Origin: Peribolospora baueri
Taxonomy: Eukaryota > Basidiomycota > Peribolosporomycetes > Peribolosporales > Peribolosporaceae
Reading direction: 5' to 3'
DNA length: 64,000 nt
Assembly (NCBI GenBank): GCA_029717555.1
Contig: JAMDHS010000050.1
Coordinates: 1 to 64,000, forward strand
Every line of letters begins with the position of its first letter. Position 1 is the stretch's first letter. Under the pieces are notes generated by a model, which did not search any database, was not told the DNA's origin, and worked only from the letters and a program-made list of their open reading frames with translations. The translations under genes and the position numbers were made by a program. Of the stretch, positions 34,701 to 46,108 are shown in pieces.

Positions 34701-37700
34701 CGTCGCATCGTCGCCAACTCGACTGTCTCAGGTTTCGAGCTGGACGTTGAAGCGAGTATTGTCTCGTACATTTTCAGCCTCACGGACGTCTATCGAAAGG
34801 GCAAGGAGAGGCTCGCTTTGCTGGCCGAACTGGCGGAGCAACCCAACTTGAACATCTCGTCAAGCGGCCCAGCGACGCCAAATGTCTCGGACGAACAAAG
34901 TTCGCCTTCTCCAAAAGAGCAATTCCGACAAGCTCTCAGTCTGCAAGCCGCCTTCCATTTCCGTAGCGGAGCGCTCCGATTCTATCCAAGCGAGGACACC
35001 TTCACGCCGCCATCATCCGTTCCTGCCTCGCCGAAGCAGACTCGAACAGCACACAGAGGTGGTCGTAAAGTCCGGATGGCCGTGGAGCCGGACCACTTCT
35101 TGCTACCGGTGAGAATCGTGGAACATGCGACTCGTTGAGATTTTAATTGCACTCATTTGAACGCGAGCGGCGCGGTCCTTCTCAACAGGAATTATCAGCA
35201 TGGGCCGAGTACCGAGACGCATCGTCATCGCCCTCGTCGCCTACAGAAAAGAGCATTAATCCGACGCTGCTCATAAGCGCGGTGATCCACTCGAGCAACA
35301 ACATTCTTTATCCATCTCTAATATCCTTCGTCCGTGGCGTCGTCCGCGGTGTTGAGGAACGATTGCAGCAACCTTCGACAATGCCTGTGTCCGTGCCACT
35401 CACTCGTCCAGCTCTGGTGGCGTCGCTCTCTAGCCAGGAGGTGGAAGGCGGTGGAATGATGGGCATCACGCCGCCGGCTGCGATCGGGCGATTGCAGATC
35501 AGCTTTAGCTTGCGCATCGACCAGTCAAAGCTGGAGCTGAGTTGCCAACCGACATCGAAAGTCTCTGCGCGGTTGTTCTGGGAATCTGGGGGCTTCATCA
35601 TTACCGTATCGCCCGGTCTTGGAGCTGCCACTTTCGCCGCCAACGTGGGTGGCATCTCGGCCGGGCTCAAGCACGCCTTCTCTCCAGAGGATTGCGTTCT
35701 CGCCGAACTCAAGAACGTCACCGTGGCGGTATCAATAGACAAGATAACGGTGGACAACAAACCGAGCAGCGTGATATCGGCGTCCGTCGACGTTCCCGAC
35801 CTGCGAGGCGAGGTCAACTTCCGTCACCTTCAGGACTGGCTCGTGCTCAAGGCGGTTTGGATCGATCGACTGCCGACATTTGAAGCGGCACAGGCGAACC
35901 AGAGCGCCGGGGCGAACCGGCCGGCGTCTGTGCCGTCGAGCGGGGCGTCGAGTGGTGAGCCTTCGATATCTCATGCTGTCACTCTTAAAATAAGGCAGAC
36001 AGTGTTCGCGGCAGACCTCGGACCGGCGATTGGTCGATTATCGCTCGACCTGAAGCCGATCGAGTTCCGGACGGGGTACACGCCGGAGAAACCGAGGACG
36101 GTGTATGTGAACATTGGCAACCTGCTGGTCACAGCGCAAGGACGGCTGGCGGGAGAGGTGATGCTGGAGGGAACGGTGTTCCAGACGGAGCTGAGGCAAC
36201 ATGGGCGCCTTTCCGAGACGTCGCAGACGAATCTGCTGTCGGTCAAAATCCGCACGGGCCGACTGCGGGCTGCGCTAGAGTATGAGTACCGGCGGTTCTT
36301 GGTGATGGAGGCCGATCCGATCAAGGTGAGAGCCGTAACATCTCCAGAGGCTGCGAATGCGAATGGCCACTGATGCCTTCTTCTGTCGCCTTTTGAAGAT
36401 CGAAGTGGAGGACGACTGGCGGAGCGGGTCTGGTTCGCACGCACAGACACAGCAGGTGAATCTCGGTTTCGGAGTCGATCTGGGTACGATCAGCGTCATT
36501 GCGGCGATCCGAACGGTGCCCACGCTCGTCGCGCTGTCCCATAAGATCTCGGCGCTGATCGAGGAGAAGCAAGAGGCGGCGGACGACGTGACACTCATCC
36601 CGGTCAGCTTTCGCAAGGCGCGGACGGCCAAGCCGAGTTTGGACGAGGTGGCTAGAAAGCTGCAGGGGGACAGCCCGACGACGACGGCGGCGGAGCCGGT
36701 GACATCGGTTGTGCCGATCGGCGTGGTGCACCGGATGCACCTCAAGGGCGAACGGATCCGTCTTGCGTTGTTCTCAAAGTACTTTAGCGATAGCGAGATG
36801 GTGAAGGCGGACACGGGTCTGGTGACGGCGGACCTGGTGAGCAACGCGGAACAGGGATCGGAGAAGGCAGCGGCGGCGATGAGCAAGTCGGTGGCGCACG
36901 CGGAGCAGATCCACCGGGACCTCAAGTTGCACCTCGGCTTTTTCTCGCTGCTGAGGGTGTCGCCGAAGAAGGTGACGCCGAGCGAGGAGAGGGCGTTGGA
37001 CCTGCAGCAGTGGTTCGCGCTGTTCAAGGCGAGTCAGCGGCGAAGCATCTTCCGTGCGCCGACGACGGATCTGAGCATGGAGAGTTGGCAGCCGCGAGGG
37101 GGGAACAGGATGTGAGTGGACGGGGAGTGGGAGTGGTCGGATCGAATCGCGGTCGGTTGACTTTGGTCGGTTTTTTTTTGTTTTGCCAGTTCGCACCGCT
37201 TCTTCATGACGTTCACGGGCCAAGTGGACATTGCGCTAAACTACGCCTTGCTCAAGCACCTCTCCGACCTGGCTACATCGTACCAGGAGCAGATGAGACA
37301 GGTGGATCAGCCTGAACCGGCTCGAACGGCGTTCTCGCCCGGGCAGCAGCCGCCGCCTTCTTCGGCGTTGCAGGAGCATCGAGGGAGCGCGTCTCCACCG
37401 CGGCCGGCGTCTGCGTCGTCGTCGGACGAGCAGGTGGAGCAAGAGCAGGTGTACGGAGAGGGGCGGGTGCCGAGCCCTCCTCCGCGGACGAAGAGCCCGG
37501 CGATCGGGGGGATGGACGCGCACGTGGTGGAGGCAAAGGACGTGTACACGTCCATCTCTGCTGCACCGCTCTCTTCGCTGTCCGGTCTTTCTCGGCGGCG
37601 GTCGGGTTCGGGTGAGAAGGTGAAGAGGGGACCAGAGGTGGAGAACGAGGAAGGGACAAAGGTGAGGGCGACGACGGCGGGGGGACGAGAGGTTCTCGAG

Positions 37701-37895
37701 TTCCATGCGGTGGAGATGGTGGTGCATACGCCCAAGCTTTCGTTCATGGGCGATGCGACGCCTCCGCTGGAGTGGGTGGGCGTCCAGAGGGCCAAGTTCC
37801 CGGCGTGGGTGCACGCGGGGGTGGTGCTGACGCTGGAGGAGCTGATTGGGACGCTGGGGAGGGTGTATCGGAAGCAGTTGAAGCAGCTGCGATGA
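25720..37895 (+). CDS. CSF1: Bridge-like lipid transfer protein Csf1 (BLTP1 family)
   Basis: About 12.2 kb with some 20 exons; first exons 25720-25787, 25871-26010, 26132-26290, 26379-26636, 26724-26887. Csf1/BLTP1 proteins are long hydrophobic-groove rods that move lipids between the ER and other membranes. The N-terminus has one membrane helix, VECLVAIVVVVFFLFYLNRL, then GLLWRSHNAYIEF, the QISPLGGRILFKEARYYSKN chorein-like start and HITWRYWFWR, all typical of Csf1. Further landmarks are CPEMELTYYADVAG, GGTVNYGPWADRQRAFIQKI, WSFNIGAFVGNITPAFLLEA and GKKDxx-free beta-rich repeats through a single 817-codon exon (about 32038-34513). The C-terminus holds TPPLEWVGVQRAKFPAWVHA, the family's end motif. 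Splicing between 27120 and 27500 and near 30730-31190 is uncertain. Expected length is roughly 3,400 aa, somewhat above the yeast protein. Confidence 0.92.
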
Positions 37896-38740
37896 CGGCG
37901 GCCGTTGTGTTGTGGGTGGTTGTCTGGCCGGCTGCGTTTGTTTTGTCTTTTCTTTCACTTTGGTCTCCTTGGCTAGCACGTTGTCATACCCTCCTTCGTT
38001 TTTTTGATTCCATTCATCGACCGTCACAGACGGTCGTCTCGCCTCGTCTCTCCCTGACGGCGGCACGTCTTCGTCTTCGTCTTGCATGTGCGTCGACAGC
38101 GGGTCATCCCTCTCGCTTGGGTTTCATAGCCGCCACCGTGTGTCTGCGTGTGTCTGCTTCTCCCTTCGCACACACATCCCTTACGAAGGCTGTGATGAGC
38201 GGTGACCCGGCTGCGCTGCGCTGCGCTGCATCCGGCCCGGGCTGTGCCGTGCCTTGCGGGCCGGTCGGTGATTGCGTCGGAGGATCGCGCGAGGGAGAGT
38301 TGGATTATGTAATCAGTATATCCCGACCACCACCACAACGGCGGCCGTGATCGGGCTTGCTTTGCCTTTCTTTGCCTTGCATCGCCCTGCGAGCAAGTTA
38401 CGTTCGTCGTTCGTCGTTCGTCGCTCGCCTCGCCATTCGTCGTTCGTTCGTCCGCTGCACCATCCTCGCCTCAATCGCCTGCCTGTCCACGTCGAGGCGA
38501 GCGCAGACGACTCCAACTCAACGTCCGTCTTTTTTCGTGTCTGACTGCACACGACTGACCCGCACCGCACTCGCATCGTCATCTCATCTTTTCGTCTTTT
38601 CGTCTTCTCGTCTCGTCTGCTCGCCTCTCACGACACCTCTTCAACGCATCAACGCATCGCCCAACTCCTCTCCATGGACTCGCCCCCAGCCAGCCCGTGA
38701 CCTCTCCCTCCACTCGCTCTCACCTTCGCCTCCGCCCCCG
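37896..38740. other. CSF1 3' flank and upstream region of the membrane-protein gene
   Basis: 845 bp. Contains short GCGCTGCGCTGC and CGTTCGTCGTTCGTCG runs (38212-38230, 38400-38450) and a long CT-rich leader up to the ATG at 38741. No gene seen on either strand; the frames present are shadows of simple sequence. Confidence 0.45.
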
Positions 38741-41669
38741 ATGGCCCCTTCGGCCCGCGACCGCCGCCTCGCCCTCGCCCTCGCCCTCGCCCTTCTGGCC
38801 CTCCTCGCCCCCACCACCTCCGCCTCGCCGCTCCAACGCCTCCAATCGTCGCCGCCCCGACATGTCCGCAGACAGAACGGCATTGACGCCGACACGCGCA
38901 TCGCCATCATCATCCCCGCCGTCGTCGTTCCCGTCGTCGTCATCTTCATCGCCGCCCTCGTCTACTACTTTAACCACCGCAGACGTCGCCCCAATCACCG
39001 CGCCGCTTCTGCCTCCCGTCTCGCCCCCGGCACGCCTGGCGGCCCAGCCGCCGGCGCTCGTCACGGCCCCGGTCATGGGCGAGCCCAGGCGAGCCAGGCG
39101 CAGGACGGCGGAGGCCAACTCTGGGACATGCTCGCCGGCGCGGGCCACCGTCTCTTCGGGACCGGCCGCCGCCGAGCGGGCGCCCTCGCCGGTCGTCAAG
39201 TCACAGCGTCCGAACTTGCCGGCTTGACGGACACGACCACGCCCGGGACGGCGGCCGCCGACAATAACGGCACCTCCAACGCCGGCGGAAGGGGAGCAGC
39301 CAACAGCCAAGGCACGGGCGAGCACGGGAGGAGGAGTGGGAGGAACAGGCGGAGAGGCAGCATGGCGAGCATCAAGACGCTGCCGATGTACACCGAGGAA
39401 GTGGCCGACGAAGAGATGGTCTTGGTCAAGTGAGTGTCCGAGGGAGCGTGCGAGGGAGAAGCCCATACGGCAAAACGAGCGGGTGGCTTCTCATCCTTTC
39501 CCCTTTTCCTTCCCTCTCCTTCTCCCACACAGGTCTCACGATCCCAACAGCTTCAGTAACGACGGCTCGGGCCCTTCCTCCATAGAGTCCGCTGCTTCCC
39601 TCGCCAACCGCGCCTCGGCGTCCCTCGAAGGCGTGCCCATGCTAGGTCGCGCCGCCGCCGCCCTCGCCCGCGCCGCTTCTTCGGCGGGCAGTGCCGAGTC
39701 GGACGCCCACATCTCCTCCTCCGACGCAGGCGGACCGTCGAGCAGGAGGAACAGCAGCCGCCGCGCGTCTCGACGGACGAGCGCTCGCCTATCTGGTCTC
39801 TTCTCCGCCGCCGACGCCGGCTCATCATCCCTCGACGACGCGCCGGAGGAGAGCACCCACGACCTCCTCTCGGCCGCCCAAGCGGTGCGCGAGGAGAGCG
39901 AGAGTTCGACCGCCATCTCTGATGAGCAGAACGACACCAGAACGCGCACCTCGTCTTTTTCTTTTTCTTCTCCTTCTTCCTCCCTTCGAAGATCGGTGGG
40001 CACGGGGGGCGGGGGGGAAGGCGGCGTCAGGGCCGCCCCCACCGGCGCCGGCGATTACGAAATGATCGAGAGGCCTTCACTCTGTGGTGGTGACCGTACC
40101 ATCGACGGCGCCGCTGGACCGGCGGCAGGGGTAGGCTTGGAGATGGACGCCAGGGCAGGCTCGGAGATGGGCGCCAGGGCAGGGTTCGCGGACGTCAGCG
40201 CCGTCGGAGTCGCGCCGGCGCCGGTCGTCGAGCAAGGCCGACGGGACGTCCCCACCGAGCCAGCGCCGTCGTATGACGTCGCTGTCTCCACTCCCACTCC
40301 CTCCGACGACTTGCCCGCCGCCGCCGCCGCCACCGGCTCCACCCTACCCACACGGGCCAACCGACGCACGGGTACCTTCCGCTCCCTCTACTCTACCCTC
40401 CCACGGCTGTCCTCCAGGCTTGGTATGGTCGCCGCCCATCCTCAACCGGCCCCGTCGACCGTCGACGAGGATGAACCGTCAAACGGCGGTGCCGCTGCTT
40501 CCTCTCCACCGCCCGCTGCCACCACCTCCGCTACCCTCACGCATTCTCGCACCCGCTCGGGAGGGAGCATCTTCACTCGTGCCTCTCAACGGACCGCCGG
40601 TTCGCTCCGCTCTTCTAGCAGCAACAGCCACGGCCCCAGCAATGGCAACGGCAACGGCGGCGACGCCGGCACGGGCACAGGCACAGGCACGGGCACGGGT
40701 CCCCGTGCAGGGTCGCCGTTATTCACGCGCACGCGCACGCGCTCCAGCTCGCTCGCTTCGTCCGTCTTCCACGGCGGCTCCGTCCTCGGCCCATCCTCCT
40801 CCAACGCCTCCCTATCCTCCTTCCGCGGCCCCATATCCTCGCCCCTCCAACACACCCTCGTCCAAAGCAACTACGTCTACCCGCGCAAAGGCCCTACCCC
40901 TGAACAAATGTCCTTCCTTAGCTCTGTCGAGAGCTTGGGAAGGTTTGGCGTGCCTGTTGGCGGGAGCGGCTCGAGGATCAGTTTGGTGGGCGGAGACGAA
41001 AGCGGCGGCGGCAGCGGCGGTGGCAGCTTGAGGGGGAGGACGAGCACAGACGTGAGCGTGAGGAGGGCAACCGCGTCGCCGTCGGGCGCGCTTCTGTCGC
41101 CCAGGACGACGACGCACAGCAACAACGGACCGAGGAGACCCGACACCGCCGGTTCGGCTTCGGGTTCGGGTTCGGCAGAGGGTGCGATGACGGGATTAGG
41201 ACGGACGAGCTCGCAGTTTGGCTCATCTTTCTCCCTCGGGCATCACGAGGATGGTGAAGACGCGGACGGCGACGGCGGTGACGGACGGGAGGAGGACCTC
41301 GTCGCTCTCCCGCCTTCTTTCGAACAGCTGGAGGAAGAGGAAAGGAGGGGGTGGGGTCCGCGGAGGACGCACGCGCCGTTGCTGTTGCCCGGTGAGAGGG
41401 ACAGGACGCCGGTGGCCGAGGAGGACGACGACGATGTCGCGGCGACGACAGCGATGCTGGGAGGGCGGGAGCGCGTCGATCCCGCCCGTCCCGAGGAGGA
41501 GGCTGGCGAGCGCTCCCGGTCACCGGGCGACGACGACGACGACGGCCGCTCTTCCCGAGATGATCAGCGTGCAGCAGCGCCGGCCGCGACGGCGACGGCG
41601 ACGGTGGTTGTCGAGCCTCCGACGCCAGTTCAGCCTTCGTCTTCGTCTTTCCCACCTCCGCTCGCGTAA
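38741..41669 (+). CDS. Single-pass membrane protein with long disordered tail, 941 aa
   Basis: Two exons (38741-39429 and 39533-41669). The N-terminus has a Leu/Ala-rich signal peptide (RRLALALALALLALLAPTTS) and a short outer part. A membrane helix follows: IIIPAVVVPVVVIFIAALVYY, then a basic stop-transfer HRRRRPNHR. The remaining 850 residues are inside, if this topology is right, and are Ser/Ala/Gly-rich and disordered. Short ordered islands are IKTLPMYTEEVADEEMVLVK, LPRLSSRLG, QSNYVYPRKGPTPEQMSFLS, and EEDLVALPPSFEQLEEEERR. LPxYxE- and PPSFE-type motifs resemble PY/arrestin- or ubiquitin-ligase docking sites, but that is inference. The tail is full of simple codon repeats such as GTGTGTGTGTG. 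No family recognised; a wall sensor or adaptor is possible. Confidence 0.8.
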
Positions 41670-42350
41670 CACCTCTCCATTCGATTCGCTTCACCCATCA
41701 CATCGACCTCTTTCGCCTCGTCTCGTTTCCGCCTCTTCTCTTCGCATTGGACTACGGTCACTGTCTCGCCTCTCCCGTCTTCGGAATTTGCCCTTTGTTT
41801 TGTTCGTGCTGGCCGCACTCCCCAGGTGAACCTCTCCCTTCATCCGTTCAAGCGGCTCCGTTGAAACGGCCTTTTTTTTTTCTTCTTTCTCCATTGGGGA
41901 AGCCAGCCCTTGTTCGTTTTCTCCGTCCTCGTTGACGTCCTCTTCGTCTCCTCCCATCCCTATCTCCCTTTCTCATGTCTATCACGCCCCGCCACGTCTC
42001 ATCCCACCCATCCCGTCCGCCCACGCACGCACGCGTACGCTTGGAACGCCGTCCGTCCCTCCCATCCTCGTCTTCACCCCGTCTTTGTTTCGCCACTGTT
42101 GTGTTCGTATCGATCGTCGCCGCCTCTGTTCTGTAAAATCGAGTGAGCATCCCCTTACCCTTCGCGTCTTGCGGATAGACGGGAGCAGGAAGGAAGAATG
42201 AATGGACGGATGATTGGACATCGTCGTCAGTCGGCAACCTCTTCCTCGAATAGAACCCCCCCCCCCGACGAGAAAAGACGGGTTGTGCTTGCGAGAGACT
42301 ATGCGCGGAGAAGAAGACGTATACGCATACACATGTCGGACGGACGGACG

Positions 42351-42395
42351 GCGTCGCGTCGCGTCGCGTCGCGTTGCGTTGCGTTGCGTTGCGTC
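42351..42395. repeat. Pentamer array (GCGTC)4(GCGTT)4(GCGTC)
   Basis: Nine exact 5-bp units that switch variant as blocks, from four GCGTC to four GCGTT and back to one GCGTC. Confidence 0.9.
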
Positions 42396-42435
42396 ACGGC
42401 GCCTCGATCGATCTTGAGCGAGGCGGCGGCGGTCA

Positions 42436-42470
42436 GACGAGACGAGACAAGACAAGACAAGACGAGACGG
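42436..42470. repeat. Pentamer array (GACRR)7
   Basis: Seven units: GACGA twice, GACAA three times, GACGA, GACGG. Confidence 0.85.
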
Positions 42471-42799
42471 CCACGAAAGCGGGTTTCATATTTTCGGGGG
42501 CCACCGCCGGGAGGGGGTCGACGACAACGACGTGTCTCAATCCTCTTTTTCCTTTCCTTTCGCTAGCTCGCTCGCTCGCGTTTCCAGGGCCCAGACAGAC
42601 GGTCCGCCCTCTTCGTCTTCATCTTCATCTTTCCCCCCATACACAGTCAGTCGCGCAATATGGCATGGTGCACCACCGCTCGTTCGCCCTCCTCGTTCGC
42701 TCCCCTTCTCTTTCGCTCTTCTCATCCGTTCAGCATCGCAAACATCGCTTCGGCTCCCCTCCACGCCCTTTACCCCCCCTAAAAAATGACGTTCTCAGC

Positions 42800-44156
42800 A
42801 TGGGGCCTGCGCCCGCGCGTGCGCTTCCTGGTGAGCTCTCCCTAGTGCTGTCTTTTCACCACCGTTCGTATCGACGGAGAGAACCGAAAGGCGCGTCTTG
42901 ATTCCCTTACCCATATCTCGTACCTGCTCTCCTCGTCCCCCCCCCCCCCCCCCCCCCCCCAACACAACCCCCGCGCGCGCGCGCGTGTGTGTGTGTGACG
43001 ACAACAGGTCGTCACGACCCTTGACAACCTTGCTATATCCCTTTCCCCTCCCATCCACTTGAATCCTTTAGGCTTCGATCTGCATCTGTTGAAGGGTGCC
43101 CCATATTCGGCAGCACGAAGCGACCCCGGACACCGGTGTTGTGAGAGCTGTGCTCGCCACCAGGATGGACCTCTCATCCGATCGTCAACAGACGAGGCGG
43201 GGAAGGAGACATCGGGTACGGAAGCCGGGCTTGAGGTGGCGAGGACGCGACGTTCCGCCTCCGTCTTGGAACCGGAGCCATCGTCGATGGTGCAAGCCAG
43301 CGACGGCAAACCGTTCGCTCCTGGCGCTCGTTCGCTGGGGCTTTCCACCTTGCTGGCTACAGCCAAAATCGCCCGCTCCTCCTTGCCCTCCTTTCCCCTG
43401 TTTTGTTCGCCTTCTATCGGCGTACCTACGACCGCCGCTGCCATCAGCTCCTTCATCACCTTCTTCGCCCAACCCGTCTTGTCCATTCGCTCGCATGTCT
43501 CATCCCTCCTTCCATCCCTTCACACCCTCACTCTCACCAAGCACCTTCTCCGCTGTGTGGCATCTGTGACCTATGCCTGCCTCACCTTCCTCGCTGCCTT
43601 TCTCCTCAGCAAACGGACCCTACAGGCCGTCTGGGCGCTGCCCAGCACCGTAATGGCCGGCATCCGAAGAGCAGCGTCCCTTAGGTCGCTTTGCCTGTTA
43701 CCATCCATCATCTTGGTCAGCTACGGGCTGCTTGCGTCCACCTCCCTCGTCTCCAGAACCGTCCTTGCCCTCCTCTTCATCTTTTTTCGCCTCTCTCTCT
43801 TTTCCATCCACCTCTTCTTCCTTCGACCCAACAGCGACGCTAGCGCCTACCACGCCACGCTGACCATTCTCCTCGCTCTCCTTCGCATTATCGCTCGCCT
43901 ACAACTCTCCATTCTCTTACCCACTCTCCGCATGGCCGTCCTCCTTCTCCAGTCGTTCGTTCGGTTTTGCAGTGGCGGCGGCTGCTGGTGGTATGACGAG
44001 AAGGGACGCAAGCAGCCGGGACAACCGTCTCTGTCTGATCGCCTTCTCGTGTGGTCGTTGCGGCTCGTCGAGAGCCTCAGCGCGGGCTTGCTCGCCCTCA
44101 TCCACTTGACTGAGCGGGCGCTTGTGGAGACGAAGGTCTCCCAGTTTTCCTTCTAG
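42800..44156 (+). CDS. Multi-pass membrane protein of unknown function, 371 aa
   Basis: A short first exon 42800-42830 (MGPAPARALP) joins 43072-44156; the intron 42831-43071 carries a C24 run and a CG/TG tract. The first 80 residues are polar. After that come about six hydrophobic stretches: TAAAISSFITFFAQPVLSI, CVASVTYACLTFLAAFLLS, LCLLPSIILVSYGLLAST, TVLALLFIFFRLSLFSIHLF, ATLTILLALLRIIARLQLSI and RLLVWSLRLVESLSAGLLAL. A Gly/Cys/Trp knot (CSGGGCWWYDEKG) lies between the last two. Both ATG choice and first exon are inferred from phase; an ATG at 43288 inside exon 2 is the alternative. Ser/Leu-rich hydrophobic frames can arise in CT-rich DNA, so this is less sure than its neighbours. I do not recognise a family. 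Confidence 0.6.
42937..42996. repeat. C24 run followed by (CG)n(TG)n, inside an intron
   Basis: Twenty-four C residues (42937-42960), a short AACACAA spacer, then alternating CG (about 42972-42983) and TG (to 42996). Alternating purine-pyrimidine tracts of this kind can adopt Z-DNA; the C-run can form an i-motif or, as G-run, a quadruplex. Confidence 0.9.
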
Positions 44157-44512
44157 GCCAGCCGGTCCACTCACGCAGAGTAGCGAAGGGGAGGCGATAG
44201 AGCTTGATACGTACGGTTGTCCCATCATTTCGCTCATCACGCACTTTCTAGACGTAGGCCCAGAGACGTGTAGATTCGGTCCTTGCCGGGGCCCCGGTTT
44301 CCGTGTATTGGGGTCTGCATGTGACAAGCACCATCTTGGGAGATGAAGGGAGTGAAACCGGGCGGTGTCATGGCCTCCACCGGAGATTAGGACGGCTAGG
44401 CTCCATCGATCAAAGCCTGCGGCAACTCCCACGTGGTCGTCCACCGCCGCGTCCAGACGCCAATCTATCTATCCTTCGCCTTCTCTCCCTTCCAACGCAA
44501 AAGGCCAGCAAG
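44157..44512. other. Spacer upstream of APC11
   Basis: 356 bp, no gene or motif that I can support. Confidence 0.4.
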
Positions 44513-45161
44513 ATGAAGATGAAAATTAAGCATTGGCACGCCGTCGCACACTGGCGTGAGTGCATCAACGTCCTCTACCCGTGTCACAATGGCACCAGCG
44601 CGTCCTCCTCTGCGCCGTCTCTTCCGAGCTGACTTGGCCCCCGCGGCGATCCCGTCTTTCTCCCCATCTCCTTGTCTTGCCGTCGACAGAGTGGGACGTG
44701 AAGGACCAGGACGACGTGTGCGGAATTTGCCGCAATCCCTTTGACGGCTGCTGTCCCGAGTGCACTTTTCCCGGCGATGATTGCCCTCTAAGTGAGTTGT
44801 CGGCAGACGGTCTACCGGTGGCCCGCCGGTCCAGGTTACATTACGGTCGCCGATGCGATGCGTCCGCTGATTCGCATCTCCGCGCAACGCTATTCTGTTT
44901 ATTTCATCCATTGCTCCACCGCCACCGCCGCCTGGACAAAAATAAGCTTGGGGCGAGTGCACGCACGTCTTCCACATGCACTGTCTCACAAAGTGGATCT
45001 CCCAGGAGAGCTCGGCAGGACAGTGTCCGATGGACAGGCAGCCTTGGCGGTTTTCCACCGCCACCGCCTCGGCCGCCGCCGTGGCCGAGGAAGGGAATCG
45101 CGGGGAGGACGGTCGGGAAGGCATGGGTAGGATAGATGGCAGCGGCGAGCGGGGCAGATGA
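44513..45161 (+). CDS. APC11: Anaphase-promoting complex RING subunit
   Basis: Exons 44513-44555, 44690-44791 and 44947-45161 give 119 aa. APC11 is the RING-H2 subunit that, with the cullin Apc2, transfers ubiquitin to cyclin B and securin. The N-terminus MKMKIKHWHAVAHW and WDVKDQDDVCGICRNPFDGC match the family closely. Zinc ligands follow in order: CGIC, CCPEC, PGDDCPLTWGECTHVFHMHC, KWI and QCPMDRQPW. The third zinc Cys pair is of the CPMD type usual in APC11. After the Trp, an extra tail of about 30 residues (Ala/Glu/Gly/Arg-rich) exceeds the human protein (84 aa). It converges on the GPI-protein gene. Confidence 0.93.
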
Positions 45162-46108
45162 AGGGTGCGGACATTCGAGATCGTTGGGGCTCGCGATAGA
45201 CCGCGGACACTCCCGCCTCTTAGGGTCTCTTCGCGATTATCCGCTTTCTTTTCCTCTCCTTCTGGTGTCCGTCACACAACACGATATCCCAGTCGTTGGC
45301 AAGGCGGTCCGGACCGGGGCGAGCGCGCCCGTGGCGTCTCTTTTCCGCCTCCGAAACGAGATGAGACGACCGGGACCGGGATCGGGACGTCGTCCGTCTC
45401 GGCCACTCCGAGGCTTACACCACGCCACGCCCCTCCGCTTCCACGCCAACGCCACCGGCACCGGCGTCGGCATCGGCATCGGCGTCGCACAACCGTCCTT
45501 CCTCCCCCCTCCCTTCTCTCGGTTCGTCCTTTCCGCATCCCCGTCGCGTCCCGCCACGCTACGCACGACCGACGGACGGACCGACGGGCAGACAGACAGA
45601 CAGACAGACAGATGGATAGACAGACGAGACATGACGCCAAAATGCCATTCTTTTCTTGCCACGCTCGTCCGATTCCGTCCTGTCGCCGTTCGTACGTGCG
45701 TGCGTGCCTTGTCTGTCGCGTCATGTCATGGTATAGATTCACAACCGTCATGTCCTGTCACGCCAGGCATGGTCTGTGTTCCGAGTCTCTACGTTTCCAC
45801 TTTCCGCATCTGGACGAAGAGGCTCGGCTGGAGAGGCTGGCAAGGCTGGAGATACGTGCGCGATGCAAAAAAAGTCGGACGCAGGAACGCAAGGAAAGGA
45901 AACGGGACGGTCGGGGGAAATAGCGCGCACGCAGACCCGTAGCGAAAAAATTATCAACGAGACCAAGAGAAGAGGGAAGGGGGAGCAAGTGTGAATCCGG
46001 AAAGGGGAGAGACTGTTCTGGAATGGGACGCGTGTCGGGCGTCGGGTCCAAGAGGCGAAAGGGACGGGGGGATCGAATCAGGGCCGAGTGGAGCGAGAGA
46101 CCGCCCGG
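45162..46108. other. Convergent spacer
   Basis: About 950 bp between two stop codons. Holds a (CAGA)6 run at 45589-45612. Overlapping frames at 45136-45942 and on the other strand are Arg-rich shadows. No gene seen. Confidence 0.45.
45589..45612. repeat. (CAGA)6 microsatellite
   Basis: Six tetramer units with flanking GACGGACGGACCGACGG. Confidence 0.85.

Larger units (their letters stand above)
41670..42799. other. Repeat-rich spacer
   Basis: 1.1 kb without a supportable gene. It holds a T-run (41872-41880), pentamer arrays (42351-42395, 42436-42470), a C8 run (42258-42265) and, at the right end, a pyrimidine-rich promoter for the gene at 42800. Confidence 0.5.

Noticed and set aside
37236-38087. 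283-codon frame antisense to the CSF1 end
   Set aside because: It mirrors the well-supported last CSF1 exon; composition is His/Arg/Pro-rich as expected for a shadow frame.
38720-39466. 248-codon frame antisense to the membrane protein
   Set aside because: Mirror of the signal peptide and membrane helix exon; Gly/Asp/Arg-rich shadow.
45136-45942. Long + strand frames past APC11
   Set aside because: Arg/Thr-rich, cross simple repeats, no splice or protein signature.
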